Shown in pieces: positions 1 to 8,471 of a DNA stretch of 64,000 nt. The notes beneath the pieces were generated by a model. That model had not been told where the DNA came from, searched no databases, and worked only from the letters and a program-made list of their open reading frames with translations. The DNA lies in contig JAIQFN010000001.1 of NCBI GenBank assembly GCA_020073265.1, positions 124,001 through 188,000 of the forward strand. Direction: 5' to 3'. The position numbers were made by a program, and so were the translations under genes. Origin of the DNA: Terriglobia bacterium (GTDB lineage Bacteria > Acidobacteriota > Terriglobia > Bryobacterales > Bryobacteraceae). The first letter of the stretch is position 1; each line of letters opens with the position of its first letter.

Positions 1-1145
1 GGATGATTGCGGAATTTCCGCAGCGCCGACACCAGCACGCGCGCGGTGTATCTGCGCGTGAATCGGGCGGTGAAAGGGACCGAGCGGTAGTAGAGATTCC
101 AGTCCGTGGCCGCGGCGCGCGGGCGTTGGGTGAAGACGAAGTCGCGCTGCAATACGAAATTCGCGACGAACAGCAGCGACTCGGCGCTCACCTTGGCGAG
201 AATCGCGTCGATGGCGAAGAAATAGGTCAGCAGGCGGATGAGCCCGTAGGAGAGCGCGCCGCTCGTAATCACCAGCAGGATGTACTTGGGGAAAAGAATC
301 CGGTGCCGCTCGTGGGAGAGAAACACGGCCTTGCGAGCCGCGCCGTAGTTGAACAGAACGGCGGCGCCGCGGCTCATCGCCTGGGACGCCAGCACGCTTC
401 GCGTGGCGCGATAGGCGAAGAAGAACACGATGTTGTCGACCGCCGCGGTGACCAGCGATAGCAGGCTGAAGCGGAACAGCACGAAGTAAATTTTCATCGA
501 GTCGCGCAGCGGATCGAAGTGGGAAGTGGGATTGCCGGGCGCGTAGATGGTCCGGATCGGTTCTTCAACCACGGTGAGGCCGAGGTGCTTGGCGGCGATC
601 AGCATGTCCAGCTCGAACTCGTATCGATCCGACCGCAGGTCGCTGGCGTACGGCAGCAATTTGCGGGGCAAGCCGCGCAATCCGGTCTGGCTGTCCTGGA
701 CGCGCTGGCCCAGGATCGCGCGGGCGAGCGCGCGGGTGCACAGGTTGCCGATCCGGCTGCGAACGGGCACGTGCCGGTCGAATTGCCGGGCGCCCAGGAC
801 CAGGCAATCCGGGTTCTGTTCGAGCGCGCGGGCGACGCACAGGACATCGGCGGGGTCGTGTTGGCCGTCGGCGTCCGCGGTCACGATGCCGGTGGAGTCC
901 GGAAAAGTCTCAAGGACATAACGGATGGCGGTTTTCAGCGCGGCACCTTTGCCGAGATTGGTCTCGTGGCGCAGGATGTGAACCGGGGCGAAGGCGGAGC
1001 AGCGCTCAAAGATCTCGGCGTACTCCGGGCCGCTGCCGTCGTCCACGATCACGATGCACGGAACCGCGCGTCCGGCGAGCTGCTCCACCAGGGCCACGAG
1101 TTGCGGTCCAGGTCGAAAAGCCGGAATGACGATCGGCGTGTTCAT
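1..1145 (-). CDS. GT2 glycosyltransferase fused to GtrA-like membrane domain (3' end cut by window edge)
   Basis: Reading the minus strand from an ATG at 1145 gives 381 codons with no stop before the edge, so the C-terminus is missing. The first ~240 residues are a family 2 glycosyltransferase fold: IVDDGSG nucleotide-binding segment, NLGKGAALKT, and a DADGQHDP stretch carrying the metal-binding DxD-type acidic residues. After about residue 245 the protein becomes hydrophobic and arginine-rich, with a FVLQRDFVF segment typical of GtrA-like domains, which are four-helix membrane proteins involved in moving polyprenyl-linked sugars. The likely role is transfer of a sugar to a polyprenyl phosphate at the cytoplasmic membrane; donor and acceptor cannot be read from sequence. 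It is divergent from the glycosyltransferase gene at 1249 across a ~100 bp gap that should hold both promoters. Confidence 0.85.
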   Translation of the reverse strand, partial: MNTPIVIPAFRPGPQLVALVEQLAGRAVPCIVIVDDGSGPEYAEIFERCSAFAPVHILRHETNLGKGAALKTAIRYVLETFPDSTGIVTADADGQHDPADVLCVARALEQNPDCLVLGARQFDRHVPVRSRIGNLCTRALARAILGQRVQDSQTGLRGLPRKLLPYASDLRSDRYEFELDMLIAAKHLGLTVVEEPIRTIYAPGNPTSHFDPLRDSMKIYFVLFRFSLLSLVTAAVDNIVFFFAYRATRSVLASQAMSRGAAVLFNYGAARKAVFLSHERHRILFPKYILLVITSGALSYGLIRLLTYFFAIDAILAKVSAESLLFVANFVLQRDFVFTQRPRAAATDWNLYYRSVPFTARFTRRYTARVLVSALRKFRNH

Positions 1146-1248
1146 CCAAAGCCGCCTACAGTGGTCAGTTTAGCGCTGTAGGGCCGGAGCCCGAGCGATC
1201 CGCGGGAGGCCGCCGGCAAGCAGCAGGTTAAACTATCAACAGCCCTCG

Positions 1249-1995
1249 ATGAAGATCTCGGCTGCGATCATCACCTACAATGAAGAGCGCAACATTGCCC
1301 GGGCGCTGGAGAGCCTGCGGTGCTGCGACGAGATCGTGGTGGTGGACAGCGGGTCCACCGACCGCACCGTGGAGCTGGCGACAAAACTGGGCGCGCGTGT
1401 TCTGGACATGCCCTGGCGCGGTTACGCCGGACAGAAGAACTACGCTTCGGAGTGCTGTCAGTACGATTGGGTTCTTTCGCTCGATGCCGACGAAGCGCTA
1501 AGCGAGGCGCTGGAGGCCGAGCTCTGGCAGATCAAGAAAAACGGTCCGGAGTTCGACGCCTACACCATGCCGCGGCTGGCGCAATACCTGGGCCGCTGGA
1601 TTCTGCACTCGGGCTGGTATCCGGACCGCAAGGTGCGGCTGTTCGACCGGCGGCGCGCCAAGTGGGAGGGCAACTATGTCCACGAGTCGGTGGTTGTCGA
1701 CGGACGCATCGGGCATCTGAATTCGAATATTCTGCACTTCACCTGCAGCTCGCTTTCCGAACACCTCAAGACCATGGACCGCTACACGACGCTCGCAGCC
1801 GAGCAACTGGTGAGCCAGAACACGCCCATCGGCTGGGAGCAACTGGCGCTCGATCCGCCCTGGACATTCTTCAAGACCTACGTGCTGCAGCGCGGCTTTC
1901 TGGACGGCACCGAGGGACTTGCCATCGCATACATGGCGGCGCTCTACAATTTTCTGAAGTACGCCAAGGCCAAGAACATGGGACCTCGAGGGTAG
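1249..1995 (+). CDS. Family 2 glycosyltransferase, WaaE/KdtX-like
   Basis: A 248-residue cytosolic GT2 enzyme. It opens with MKISAAIITYNEERNI, followed by EIVVVDSGSTDRT (nucleotide-sugar binding) and LSLDADEALS, which supplies the metal-binding aspartates. A later WYPDRKVRLF segment and a histidine/glutamate pair near VHESVVV are characteristic of the WaaE/KdtX subgroup, which adds glucose or a related sugar to the lipopolysaccharide inner core. No membrane segment is visible. The TAG stop at 1993-1995 is followed one base later by the TTG start of the next glycosyltransferase, so the two are translationally close and probably co-transcribed. The general family is secure; the exact sugar and acceptor are inferred only from family resemblance. 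Confidence 0.88.
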   Translation: MKISAAIITYNEERNIARALESLRCCDEIVVVDSGSTDRTVELATKLGARVLDMPWRGYAGQKNYASECCQYDWVLSLDADEALSEALEAELWQIKKNGPEFDAYTMPRLAQYLGRWILHSGWYPDRKVRLFDRRRAKWEGNYVHESVVVDGRIGHLNSNILHFTCSSLSEHLKTMDRYTTLAAEQLVSQNTPIGWEQLALDPPWTFFKTYVLQRGFLDGTEGLAIAYMAALYNFLKYAKAKNMGPRG

Positions 1996-1996
1996 G

Positions 1997-2908
1997 TTGG
2001 TTACGCTCCACATCGACACGGGGATCGAGATGCGCGGCGGGCAGTGGCAGGCTCTGTATCTGTTGCGCGAGCTTCGGGCGCAGGGGCACGGTGCGAGGCT
2101 GCTGGCTCCGAAGGGATCCGACCTGTTCCGGGCCGCGGTGGCGCAGCAACTCGAAGCCAGGCCGCTGGGGCGCGTGGCGCTGTTGGGCGCATCGACGGGA
2201 GTGGATCTGATTCATGCGCACGATGCGCGAGCGCACACGCTGGCGCTGCTGGCGGGAAAACCGGTGGTGGTTTCGCGGCGGGTGGCGTTCCCGGTCCGGC
2301 GCAGTTTCGCGTCGCGCTGGAAATATCGCCGGGCCACGCATTTCATCGCGGTGTCGCGATTCGTGGAGCAGACGCTGATCGATGCGGGAGTGGAAGCAGG
2401 GCGCATCAGCGTGGTGTACGATGGCGTCCCGATAACACCGCCCGCGAGAGTCGAAGAGCGCTCGCGCGTGCTGGCACTGGATTCCGACGACCCCGGCAAG
2501 GGCCGGAAGATCGTCGAACAAGCCGCGGCACTGGCCGGCGTGCCGGTTGCGTTTTCGAGGAATCTCAGCCAAGATCTAACGGAGGCGGCGCTGTTCATCT
2601 ATATTACGGAGTTGGAGGGATTGGGTTCAGCCGCGCTCGTGGCCATGGCCCACGGCGTCCCGGTGATCGCAAGTCGCGTCGGTGGACTGCCCGAGGTCGT
2701 CGAGGACGGCGTCACCGGCGTGCTGACTTCGAACGAACCGCAAGCGATCGCGCGCCAGATCCAGCGCCTGCTGGCCGATCGTCCGCTGGCGCAGCGGATG
2801 GCCGCGCGCGCCCGGAGTCGCGTGGAGAAGGAATTTTCAACCGAGCGCATGGTCCACGATACCCTGCGCGTTTATGAGAGGATTCTCAATTGCTCGAAGC
2901 CTGCTTAG
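1997..2908 (+). CDS. Family 4 glycosyltransferase
   Basis: 303 residues. The N-terminal half carries HIDTGIEMRGGQWQALYLLREL, the acceptor-side Rossmann domain of GT-B enzymes. The C-terminal half has ELEGLGSAALVAMAHGVPVIAS followed by GGLPEVVEDGVTG, the E-x7-E region that binds the nucleotide sugar in GT4 enzymes. It is somewhat short for GT4 (usually 350-400), with a compressed linker. The proposed start is TTG at 1997, directly after the previous stop; the next ATG (2030) would remove the glycine-rich first strand, so TTG is preferred. It overlaps the prepilin peptidase gene by 19 bp. It probably acts with the preceding GT2 on a surface glycan; the substrate is unknown. Confidence 0.82.
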   Translation: MVTLHIDTGIEMRGGQWQALYLLRELRAQGHGARLLAPKGSDLFRAAVAQQLEARPLGRVALLGASTGVDLIHAHDARAHTLALLAGKPVVVSRRVAFPVRRSFASRWKYRRATHFIAVSRFVEQTLIDAGVEAGRISVVYDGVPITPPARVEERSRVLALDSDDPGKGRKIVEQAAALAGVPVAFSRNLSQDLTEAALFIYITELEGLGSAALVAMAHGVPVIASRVGGLPEVVEDGVTGVLTSNEPQAIARQIQRLLADRPLAQRMAARARSRVEKEFSTERMVHDTLRVYERILNCSKPA

Positions 2909-3699
2909 CCGCACTGGCCGGATTGCTGATCGGCAGTTTCCTGAACGTTTGCGTCTACCGCCTGCCGCGGGACCTGTCGGTGGTCCGGCCACGGTCGTAT
3001 TGTCCGGCCTGCGAGCAACCCATCGGCTGGTTCGACAACATTCCCGTTCTGAGTTATCTGCTGCTGCGCGGGCGATGCCGGAAATGCGGCGCGCACATTC
3101 CGGTTCGCTATCTCGTGGTGGAGTTGCTGACGGCGGCTTCGTTCTTTTGCGCGGTCTGGTTTCTCGGGCTGACGGTCACGGCCGCCAAGTACTGCCTATA
3201 CGGCGCGCTGAACGTCGCGCTGATCTTTTCGGATCTGGAGGAGCGGATTCTGCCGGATGAGTTTACGCTGGGAGGCGCAGCGGCAGGGATCGTGTTCGCC
3301 ATTTTCGTGCCGATGACTCAGGGGCTGGTGTCGCTGCTGCTGCCGGTGCACAACCAGCGGGTGATTTCGGCGGGCGAATCGATTTTCGCGGCGCTGTTCT
3401 GCACCGGAGCGCTGTGGGTGGTGGGCTTCCTGTATCAACGGGTGCGGCATCGCGAGGGGCTGGGGCTGGGCGACGTCAAGATGGTGGCGATGATCGGCGC
3501 ATTCCTGGGTTTACAGGGAGCGCTGCTCGCGTTGATCGTGGGTTCGCTGCTGGGCGCCAGCGTGGGCCTGTGCTACATCTGGTTCACCGGCAAGGACGCA
3601 TCTACGTATGAATTGCCGTTTGGCACGTTTTTGGGCGCGGCGGCGCTCGGGGTCGGCTTTGCAGTGGACGTAATCCTTCGCAACCGCCTGGGCGTGTGA
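2890..3699 (+). CDS. Prepilin peptidase (type IV leader peptidase, A24)
   Basis: 269 residues of a polytopic membrane aspartic protease that removes the leader from type IV pilins or type II secretion pseudopilins and N-methylates the new end. The N-terminal cytosolic domain has GSFLNVCVYRLP and two zinc-type cysteine pairs (C38/C41 and C63/C66), the mark of the bifunctional peptidase/methyltransferase form. Catalytic aspartates are D115 in SDLEERILPDEFT and D195 in GLGLGDVKM. About seven hydrophobic segments follow. The start is TTG at 2890, inside the end of the GT4 gene; an upstream start would lengthen the overlap. No pilin or secretion genes lie nearby in the window, so this is an orphan locus for the enzyme. 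Confidence 0.92.
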   Translation: MLEACLAALAGLLIGSFLNVCVYRLPRDLSVVRPRSYCPACEQPIGWFDNIPVLSYLLLRGRCRKCGAHIPVRYLVVELLTAASFFCAVWFLGLTVTAAKYCLYGALNVALIFSDLEERILPDEFTLGGAAAGIVFAIFVPMTQGLVSLLLPVHNQRVISAGESIFAALFCTGALWVVGFLYQRVRHREGLGLGDVKMVAMIGAFLGLQGALLALIVGSLLGASVGLCYIWFTGKDASTYELPFGTFLGAAALGVGFAVDVILRNRLGV

Positions 3700-3702
3700 T
3701 GT

Positions 3703-3905
3703 TCAACGCGTCTCGCGGCGGTTCGTGAGCGCGGAAAGCAACAGCGACGTGACGTGCCGTTGGTAGCGTCGGCCGCTCCAGCACCAGGTCTTCCCACATC
3801 CGCAGCGACGTGATGGTCCAGAGCAGGTCCGCGGCGGCCGAGGGATCCGTTGCGTGCTCAGGACTCTGCATTCGCTCGCGTGTGAACGCGGCGCGCACGA
3901 GTGCG
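3703..3905 (-). pseudogene. Truncated, frameshifted remnant of a TetR-like regulator (C-terminal part)
   Basis: In the 260-base gap before uppS the minus strand encodes VRAAFTRERMQSPEHAT, then AAADLLWTITSLRMWEDLVLER up to about 3775. The same frame then becomes meaningless, but a shift there continues sensibly as RRYQRHVTSLLLSALTNRRE and ends at a TGA (3705-3703). The combined text resembles the ligand-binding C-terminus of TetR/AcrR regulators. The helix-turn-helix half is absent, because the coding sense fades around 3905 and uppS starts at 3960. I infer a decayed regulator with a 5' deletion plus one frameshift. Family assignment rests on remembered family features, so the fossil status is firmer than the name. 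Confidence 0.5.
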
Positions 3906-3959
3906 TGCGCCGGGCAGCGACCCTCGACCTTTCGGTGTAACATAAAGGCTTAAGCCTGA

Positions 3960-4793
3960 ATGAAAGATCTGTTCGAGGTTCTCAAGCCCGGCAGCAAGGA
4001 CTGGGTTCTGGCCAAAGCGGTGGATCCGGGGCGCCTGCCCGCGCACATCGCGATCATCATGGATGGCAACGGCCGCTGGGCCCGCCGGCGCAGTCTGCCG
4101 CGCGCGGCCGGGCACAAAGCCGGGATCGAATCGGTCAGAAATACGGTGGAAACCTGCAGCCGGCTGGGCATCCAGGCGCTGACGCTGTACGCATTTTCGG
4201 TGGAGAACTGGAAGCGGCCGCGCACCGAGGTGGACATGCTGTGGCGTCTGCTGCGGGTGTACACGCGGCGGGAGCTTCCCGAGATGATGCGCGACGGCAT
4301 CCGCTTCACCTGCATGGGACGCCTGGAAGCGCTTCCGGCGCAAGTACGGCAGGAACTGGATGCCACCATCGAGGCGACGGCCGGCAATTCGGGCATGCGG
4401 CTGAACCTGGCGCTGAATTACGGCGGTCGCGCCGAGCTGGTGGATGCCGTCAACGCGATCCTGGACGATGCGCGCGCGAAAGGCCGGCTGGACCGCTTGG
4501 AGATCGACGAGGAAGCCATCGCGGCGCGCCTGTACACCGCCGGCCTGCCCGACCCCGACCTGCTCATCCGCACTTCCGGGGAGATGCGCGTCAGCAATTT
4601 TCTGCTGTGGCAGATCGCCTACGCGGAGCTGTACGTCACGGAAACGTTGTGGCCCGATTTCCGCCGCGCCGATCTGCTGCACGCCATTCTCGACTACCAG
4701 AAACGCGACCGCCGCTTCGGCGGGCTCAGTCTGGAGGCCGAAAGGGCCAATTCGGACGAGTGGGTTGAAGCTGTCGGCACGCTGGCGCGATGA
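3960..4793 (+). CDS. uppS: Isoprenyl transferase (undecaprenyl diphosphate synthase)
   Basis: 277 residues of cis-prenyltransferase, which condenses isopentenyl diphosphate units onto farnesyl diphosphate to make the C55 lipid carrier for peptidoglycan and O-antigen. The signature IIMDGNGRWARRR contains the catalytic D35; AGHKAG, LYAFSVENWKRP and the C-terminal RTSGEMRVSNFLLWQ with LWPDF complete the family pattern. The usual RTSGEQR appears as RTSGEMR, a mild variation. The N-terminal ~20 residues are an extension beyond many homologues. The ATG at 3960 is chosen because it precedes the conserved core without overlap. Its last four bases overlap cdsA (ATGA), the classic uppS-cdsA order, so the two are translationally coupled. 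Confidence 0.96.
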   Translation: MKDLFEVLKPGSKDWVLAKAVDPGRLPAHIAIIMDGNGRWARRRSLPRAAGHKAGIESVRNTVETCSRLGIQALTLYAFSVENWKRPRTEVDMLWRLLRVYTRRELPEMMRDGIRFTCMGRLEALPAQVRQELDATIEATAGNSGMRLNLALNYGGRAELVDAVNAILDDARAKGRLDRLEIDEEAIAARLYTAGLPDPDLLIRTSGEMRVSNFLLWQIAYAELYVTETLWPDFRRADLLHAILDYQKRDRRFGGLSLEAERANSDEWVEAVGTLAR

Positions 4794-5560
4794 AGCGCGT
4801 CCTGACGGCGCTGCTCCTCATTCCGACCTTCTGTTACCTGATCCTGTGGGCTCCCCAGTGGGGCTTTCTTGCGACCGTGGCGGTGGTCAGCGTGCTGTGC
4901 TTCCGCGAGTATGCCGAGCTGGCCGCGCTGCATGAGATCGCCAAGCCCGGGCTGTTCGGCTACGCGGCCGGACTCCTGATCCTGTTTCTTCCGGGACGCG
5001 ACGCGGCATTCTTCGTGCTGGTGGCGATTCTGGCGATGGCGCTGGCGCTGCGGTCGCGCGATCTCACGGATGCGCTTCCGGGCGCCGGCGCGCTGGTGCT
5101 GGGGGTCCTCTATGTCTTCGGAACTCTGCGCTGCGGGATCGAGCTGCGCGCGATTCAGGCCTACTGGTTGTTCTTCGCGCTGTCGCTGAACTGGATCGGA
5201 GACATCGCCGCGCTGTATGTCGGCAAAATGGTTGGGCGCCACAAGCTCGCTCCGCACGTCAGTCCTGCCAAGACGTGGGAAGGAGCGGCTGCGTCCGTGG
5301 TCGCGTCAGTCATTTATGGCGCCGTCTACCTGCCTCGGCTGCTGCCCGAAGTTCCACTGGCCGAGGCGCTGGGACTCACGGCGGCGGCGAATATCGCGGG
5401 GCAGTTCGGGGATCTGTGCGAATCGGCTTTGAAGCGCGGCGCCGGCGTCAAGGACAGCGGCACGCTATTGCCCGGCCATGGCGGCTGGCTGGACCGAGTG
5501 GACAGCAGCCTGTTCGCATTGCCGGTAGTTTATTTCGTCGTCAGCAATTTTCACTGGTGA
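4790..5560 (+). CDS. cdsA: Phosphatidate cytidylyltransferase
   Basis: 256-residue integral membrane enzyme that makes CDP-diacylglycerol from phosphatidate and CTP, the branch point for phospholipids. Six or more hydrophobic segments precede the CdsA signature near the C-terminus, CESALKRGAGVKDSGTLLPG followed by HGGWLDRVDS, with the metal-binding aspartates. GDIAALYVGKMVGRHKLAPHVSPAKTWEG is also typical. The start overlaps uppS by four bases. In many genomes dxr and rseP follow cdsA; here the operon stops and a convergent gene begins 46 bp later, so the lipid-carrier module is limited to two genes. Confidence 0.95.
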   Translation: MKRVLTALLLIPTFCYLILWAPQWGFLATVAVVSVLCFREYAELAALHEIAKPGLFGYAAGLLILFLPGRDAAFFVLVAILAMALALRSRDLTDALPGAGALVLGVLYVFGTLRCGIELRAIQAYWLFFALSLNWIGDIAALYVGKMVGRHKLAPHVSPAKTWEGAAASVVASVIYGAVYLPRLLPEVPLAEALGLTAAANIAGQFGDLCESALKRGAGVKDSGTLLPGHGGWLDRVDSSLFALPVVYFVVSNFHW

Positions 5561-5606
5561 TGGCTCAGAAGTGGTTCTCGACGCCGAGCTATGACGCGAT
5601 ACTACT

Positions 5607-6839
5607 TTAGTGAACCGTGCGCGTCTTGCGGTTCATGTAATCCATCAATAGATACTGGCCCAGATTGTATGGCGTGGTGAAGTAAGCTTTGCCGCGGCAC
5701 AACTCGGTGACCTTCTGGACGAAGTTCACCAGCCCGAAGTCGCTGGCCAGCATGAAGGTGTTGATCAGGATGCCCTGCTTCTTGCAGCGGCTGACTTCTT
5801 CGAGCGTGCGGCTGATCACCAGCGGGTCCAGTCCGAAGGCGTTGCGGTACATGCGTCCGTCTTCGAGCGTCAGCGCCGACGGCTTTCCGTCGGTGATCAT
5901 GATGATCTGCTTCATGTCCTTTTTTTCCTGGTTGAGCAGGCGCTGCGCCAGGATCAGACCGTCGCGCGTGTTGGTGTAGTAAGGACCCACCTGGACGCGC
6001 GCCAGTTCCGACAATCGCAACTCCTCGGCCGAATCATGGAACAGGACGCAGCGCAGGCTGTCGCCGGGATATTGCGTGCGAATCAGATGGGCGAGCGCCA
6101 GCGCCACCTTCTTGGCCGGCGTGAAGCGATCCTCGCCATAGAGAATCATGCTGTGGCTGCAGTCGAGCATGAGCACCGTGGCGCAGGAGCTTTGATACTC
6201 GGCCTGATGGACGTGCAGGTCCGAGTATTCCAACTGCAGCGGTATTTTGAGGCCTTCGCGCTGGATGGCGGAGAACAGCGTCTGGCTGATATCCAGATTG
6301 AGCGTGTCGCCGAATTCGTACGGCTTGGCGGCGCCGCTGGTCTCGACGCCGGTGGCCAGGTCGCGCGTGTCGTGAGCGCCGAAGCTGGACTTGCCCAGCG
6401 AACCGAGCAGATCCTTCAGCGTTTTGAATCCCAGAAAGTCGATGGATTTGTCGGTGATCTGGACGTTCACCTTTTTGTCGGCGTTACCGGTGCCGCCCGG
6501 ACCGGTTTCATTAGCCTGCTGCTGCTCGTTGATGTAGCCTTCATCCACCAGCTTCTGCGCCAGGCGGTTGAGCAGGTTGTCCATCTGCTCCGGCGTCATG
6601 TTTTCGAGCGCCTGCTGGATGCGCTGGGCCTGGTCGGGATCGAACATCTCGCCCTGCTCGAGCGCGCGCTGGATGGCGTTCTTCAGATCTTCAAGCGTGT
6701 GCTGATTCCACTCGCTGAAGCCCATGTACTGGTTCTGAAAGCCGCTCTGGAGAAAGAAATCGGAGAGCGCTTTCAGCAGATCCTCGGCGCTCAGGCCGAA
6801 GTCGTCACCGGTGTAGCGGGAGTAGCGAACCGATCTCAT
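5607..6839 (-). CDS. VWA domain protein, partner of the adjacent AAA ATPase
   Basis: 410 residues. The N-terminal ~200 are helical and glutamine-rich ([22 protein letters not shown]). The C-terminal half is a von Willebrand A domain with an intact metal-ion-dependent adhesion site: D226-x-S228-x-S230 in MLDCSHSM, T291 in NTRDG and D317 in ITDGKPSAL. No signal peptide or membrane segment is visible, so it should be cytosolic. It lies 9 bp downstream of the AAA ATPase gene in the same orientation. In MoxR/RavA/Mg-chelatase systems such a VWA protein is the substrate-recognition or remodelling partner of the ATPase. The target here is unknown, since no cobalt/magnesium chelatase or methanol dehydrogenase gene is nearby. 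Confidence 0.85.
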   Translation of the reverse strand: MRSVRYSRYTGDDFGLSAEDLLKALSDFFLQSGFQNQYMGFSEWNQHTLEDLKNAIQRALEQGEMFDPDQAQRIQQALENMTPEQMDNLLNRLAQKLVDEGYINEQQQANETGPGGTGNADKKVNVQITDKSIDFLGFKTLKDLLGSLGKSSFGAHDTRDLATGVETSGAAKPYEFGDTLNLDISQTLFSAIQREGLKIPLQLEYSDLHVHQAEYQSSCATVLMLDCSHSMILYGEDRFTPAKKVALALAHLIRTQYPGDSLRCVLFHDSAEELRLSELARVQVGPYYTNTRDGLILAQRLLNQEKKDMKQIIMITDGKPSALTLEDGRMYRNAFGLDPLVISRTLEEVSRCKKQGILINTFMLASDFGLVNFVQKVTELCRGKAYFTTPYNLGQYLLMDYMNRKTRTVH

Positions 6840-6848
6840 GGCACAACC

Positions 6849-8333
6849 TTAATTAAACTGCCTGCGTGGCGGACGCCGGCCTTCCCCGCCCTCTGGCGGT
6901 GGCTCACGTTTGCGTTCGCCGGCCGTGAATCCTACTTCTTCGTTGCGGCTGATGCGGCGGTGCGCATACAGTCCTTCCAGGATGAATTCGGCTGCCGACG
7001 CGCGCGAGGCGTCCGGCTCATTCGATCCCAGGCCCAATGCCTTGGTCTTTTCCATCAGGCCTTGGATGTTGGCGAGCTGGCCGACCATTCCGGCGGAGTC
7101 CATCGTTTCGTCCAGCTTCAGCGAGCCGCCCAGCTCGAACCACTGCACAATTTGTGAGACGTTCACGCCGTCGAAATATCCGCTATAAACTTTGCCCACC
7201 GCCGAGCGGATCAGCTCGCGCGCCACGTGGTCGCCGCCTTTCAGCTCGCCTTCGTACTCCAGCTCCAGCTTGCCGGTGATGGACGGCAGCGCGGCGTAGA
7301 TATCCAGCACCCGCGGGACCGCCACGCTCTCGCCGGCCTTCAGCGCGCGCCGTTCGGCGTTCGAAAGCACGTTCTCGAGAACCGAAATCGGAAGGCGCTG
7401 CGAAACGCCCGAGCGCTTGTCCACTTTCTTGTCGTCGCGCGCCAGAAACGCCAGCTGCTCGACGATTTCGCGGATATAGTTGGGCGCTTCCAGGCGGATG
7501 GGCGAAGCGCGCTCGGTCCAGGCTTCCTGGCGCGTGATGGTAAGGCCCTGCTCGATGGTCAGCGGATAGTGCGTTCGGATCTCGCTGCCGATGCGGTCCT
7601 TCAAGGGCGTGATGATCTTCCCGCGCGCGGTGTAATCTTCCGGGTTGGCCGTGAACACCAGCATGATGTCGAGCGGCAGGCGAACCGGATAGCCTTTGAT
7701 CTGCACGTCGCCTTCCTGCATGATGTTGAACAGTCCCACCTGGATCTTGCCGGCCAGGTCGGGCAGCTCGTTGATGGCGAAGATGCCGCGATTGGCGCGG
7801 GGCAGCAGGCCGTAGTGCACGGTGAGTTCGTGCGAGAGGTCGCGTCCGCTGCGGGCCGCCTTGATGGGATCGATGTCGCCGATCATGTCGGCGATGGTGA
7901 CGTCGGGCGTGGCCAGCTTCTCGACGTAGCGCTCCTCGCGCTCCAGCCAGGCGATGGGCGTGTCGTCGCCCTGCTCGGCGATCAAATCGCGGCAGCCCCG
8001 GCAGATGGGCCGGTACGGGTTGTCGCGAATCTCGCAGCCGGCGACGTACGGCAAGTGTTCGTCCAGCAGCGCCGTCAGCATGCGGATGATGCGCGTCTTG
8101 GCCTGGCCGCGCAGGCCCAGCAGAATGAAATTATGGCGCGACAGAACGGCGTTGACGATCTGCGGAACCACGGTGTCGTCGTAGCCGACCACGCCGGGAA
8201 ACAGATCCTCGCCGCGCTGCAGCTTGCAGATCAGGTTCTGACGCAGCTCTTCTTTGACGCTGCGGCCGCCGATCCGAACTTCGGAGAAAGGGCTGTTCTT
8301 AAGAGTGCCAAGAGTACGAGGTAAATCAGGCAT
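6849..8333 (-). CDS. MoxR/Mg-chelatase-I-like AAA protein with degenerate nucleotide motifs
   Basis: 494 residues. The AAA core lies at about residues 35-350. The Walker A position reads GLRGQAKT (73-80), where the glycine before the lysine is alanine. The Walker B position reads GIFAINELPDL (183-193) in place of hhhhDE. Sensor-1 VFTANPEDY and the arginine-rich LKDRIGSEI segment are well kept, as in ChlI/BchI. An insertion carries three cysteines (C100, C111, C114), a possible metal site. The C-terminal ~130 residues are family specific and end in a basic, disordered tail. It is the first gene of a two-gene operon with the VWA protein. Whether it hydrolyses ATP is uncertain because of the altered motifs. 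Confidence 0.82.
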   Translation of the reverse strand: MPDLPRTLGTLKNSPFSEVRIGGRSVKEELRQNLICKLQRGEDLFPGVVGYDDTVVPQIVNAVLSRHNFILLGLRGQAKTRIIRMLTALLDEHLPYVAGCEIRDNPYRPICRGCRDLIAEQGDDTPIAWLEREERYVEKLATPDVTIADMIGDIDPIKAARSGRDLSHELTVHYGLLPRANRGIFAINELPDLAGKIQVGLFNIMQEGDVQIKGYPVRLPLDIMLVFTANPEDYTARGKIITPLKDRIGSEIRTHYPLTIEQGLTITRQEAWTERASPIRLEAPNYIREIVEQLAFLARDDKKVDKRSGVSQRLPISVLENVLSNAERRALKAGESVAVPRVLDIYAALPSITGKLELEYEGELKGGDHVARELIRSAVGKVYSGYFDGVNVSQIVQWFELGGSLKLDETMDSAGMVGQLANIQGLMEKTKALGLGSNEPDASRASAAEFILEGLYAHRRISRNEEVGFTAGERKREPPPEGGEGRRPPRRQFN

Positions 8334-8357
8334 AACAGGGAACTCGGTCTACTCGCG

Positions 8358-8394
8358 ATTCTAACAGCAAATGCATCCGCGCATCTGGTATGCT
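8358..8394. promoter_or_regulatory. Divergent promoter pair between AAA and TrmB-type genes
   Basis: On the minus strand TAGAAT (8363-8358) is preceded by TGT, forming an extended -10 element for the AAA-VWA operon. On the plus strand TATGCT (8389-8394) is preceded by TGG, an extended -10 for the TrmB-type gene. The two boxes are 25 bp apart, back to back. No strong -35 is visible for either, which fits extended -10 promoters. Assignment is from pattern only. Confidence 0.45.
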
Positions 8395-8471
8395 CAAAAC
8401 TCACAGCGCGGCACGCATGGGCGAAGCCGGCTCGAGCGCGCTCCGTTGCGCTATTTTTAGATGGAAACCCG

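Noticed and set aside
3-461. Plus-strand open frame over the left-edge glycosyltransferase
   Set aside because: It is antisense to a clear GT2-GtrA gene and its product is a low-complexity Arg/Glu/Gly sequence without protein-like hydrophobic pattern.
1320-2210. Long plus-strand frame across the GT2 and GT4 genes
   Set aside because: It is out of frame with two well-supported glycosyltransferases and has the arginine-rich composition of GC-driven shadow frames.
6036-7157. 373-codon frame opposite the VWA and AAA genes
   Set aside because: It spans the junction of two real genes on the other strand and has no recognisable motif; high GC gives many long antisense frames here.
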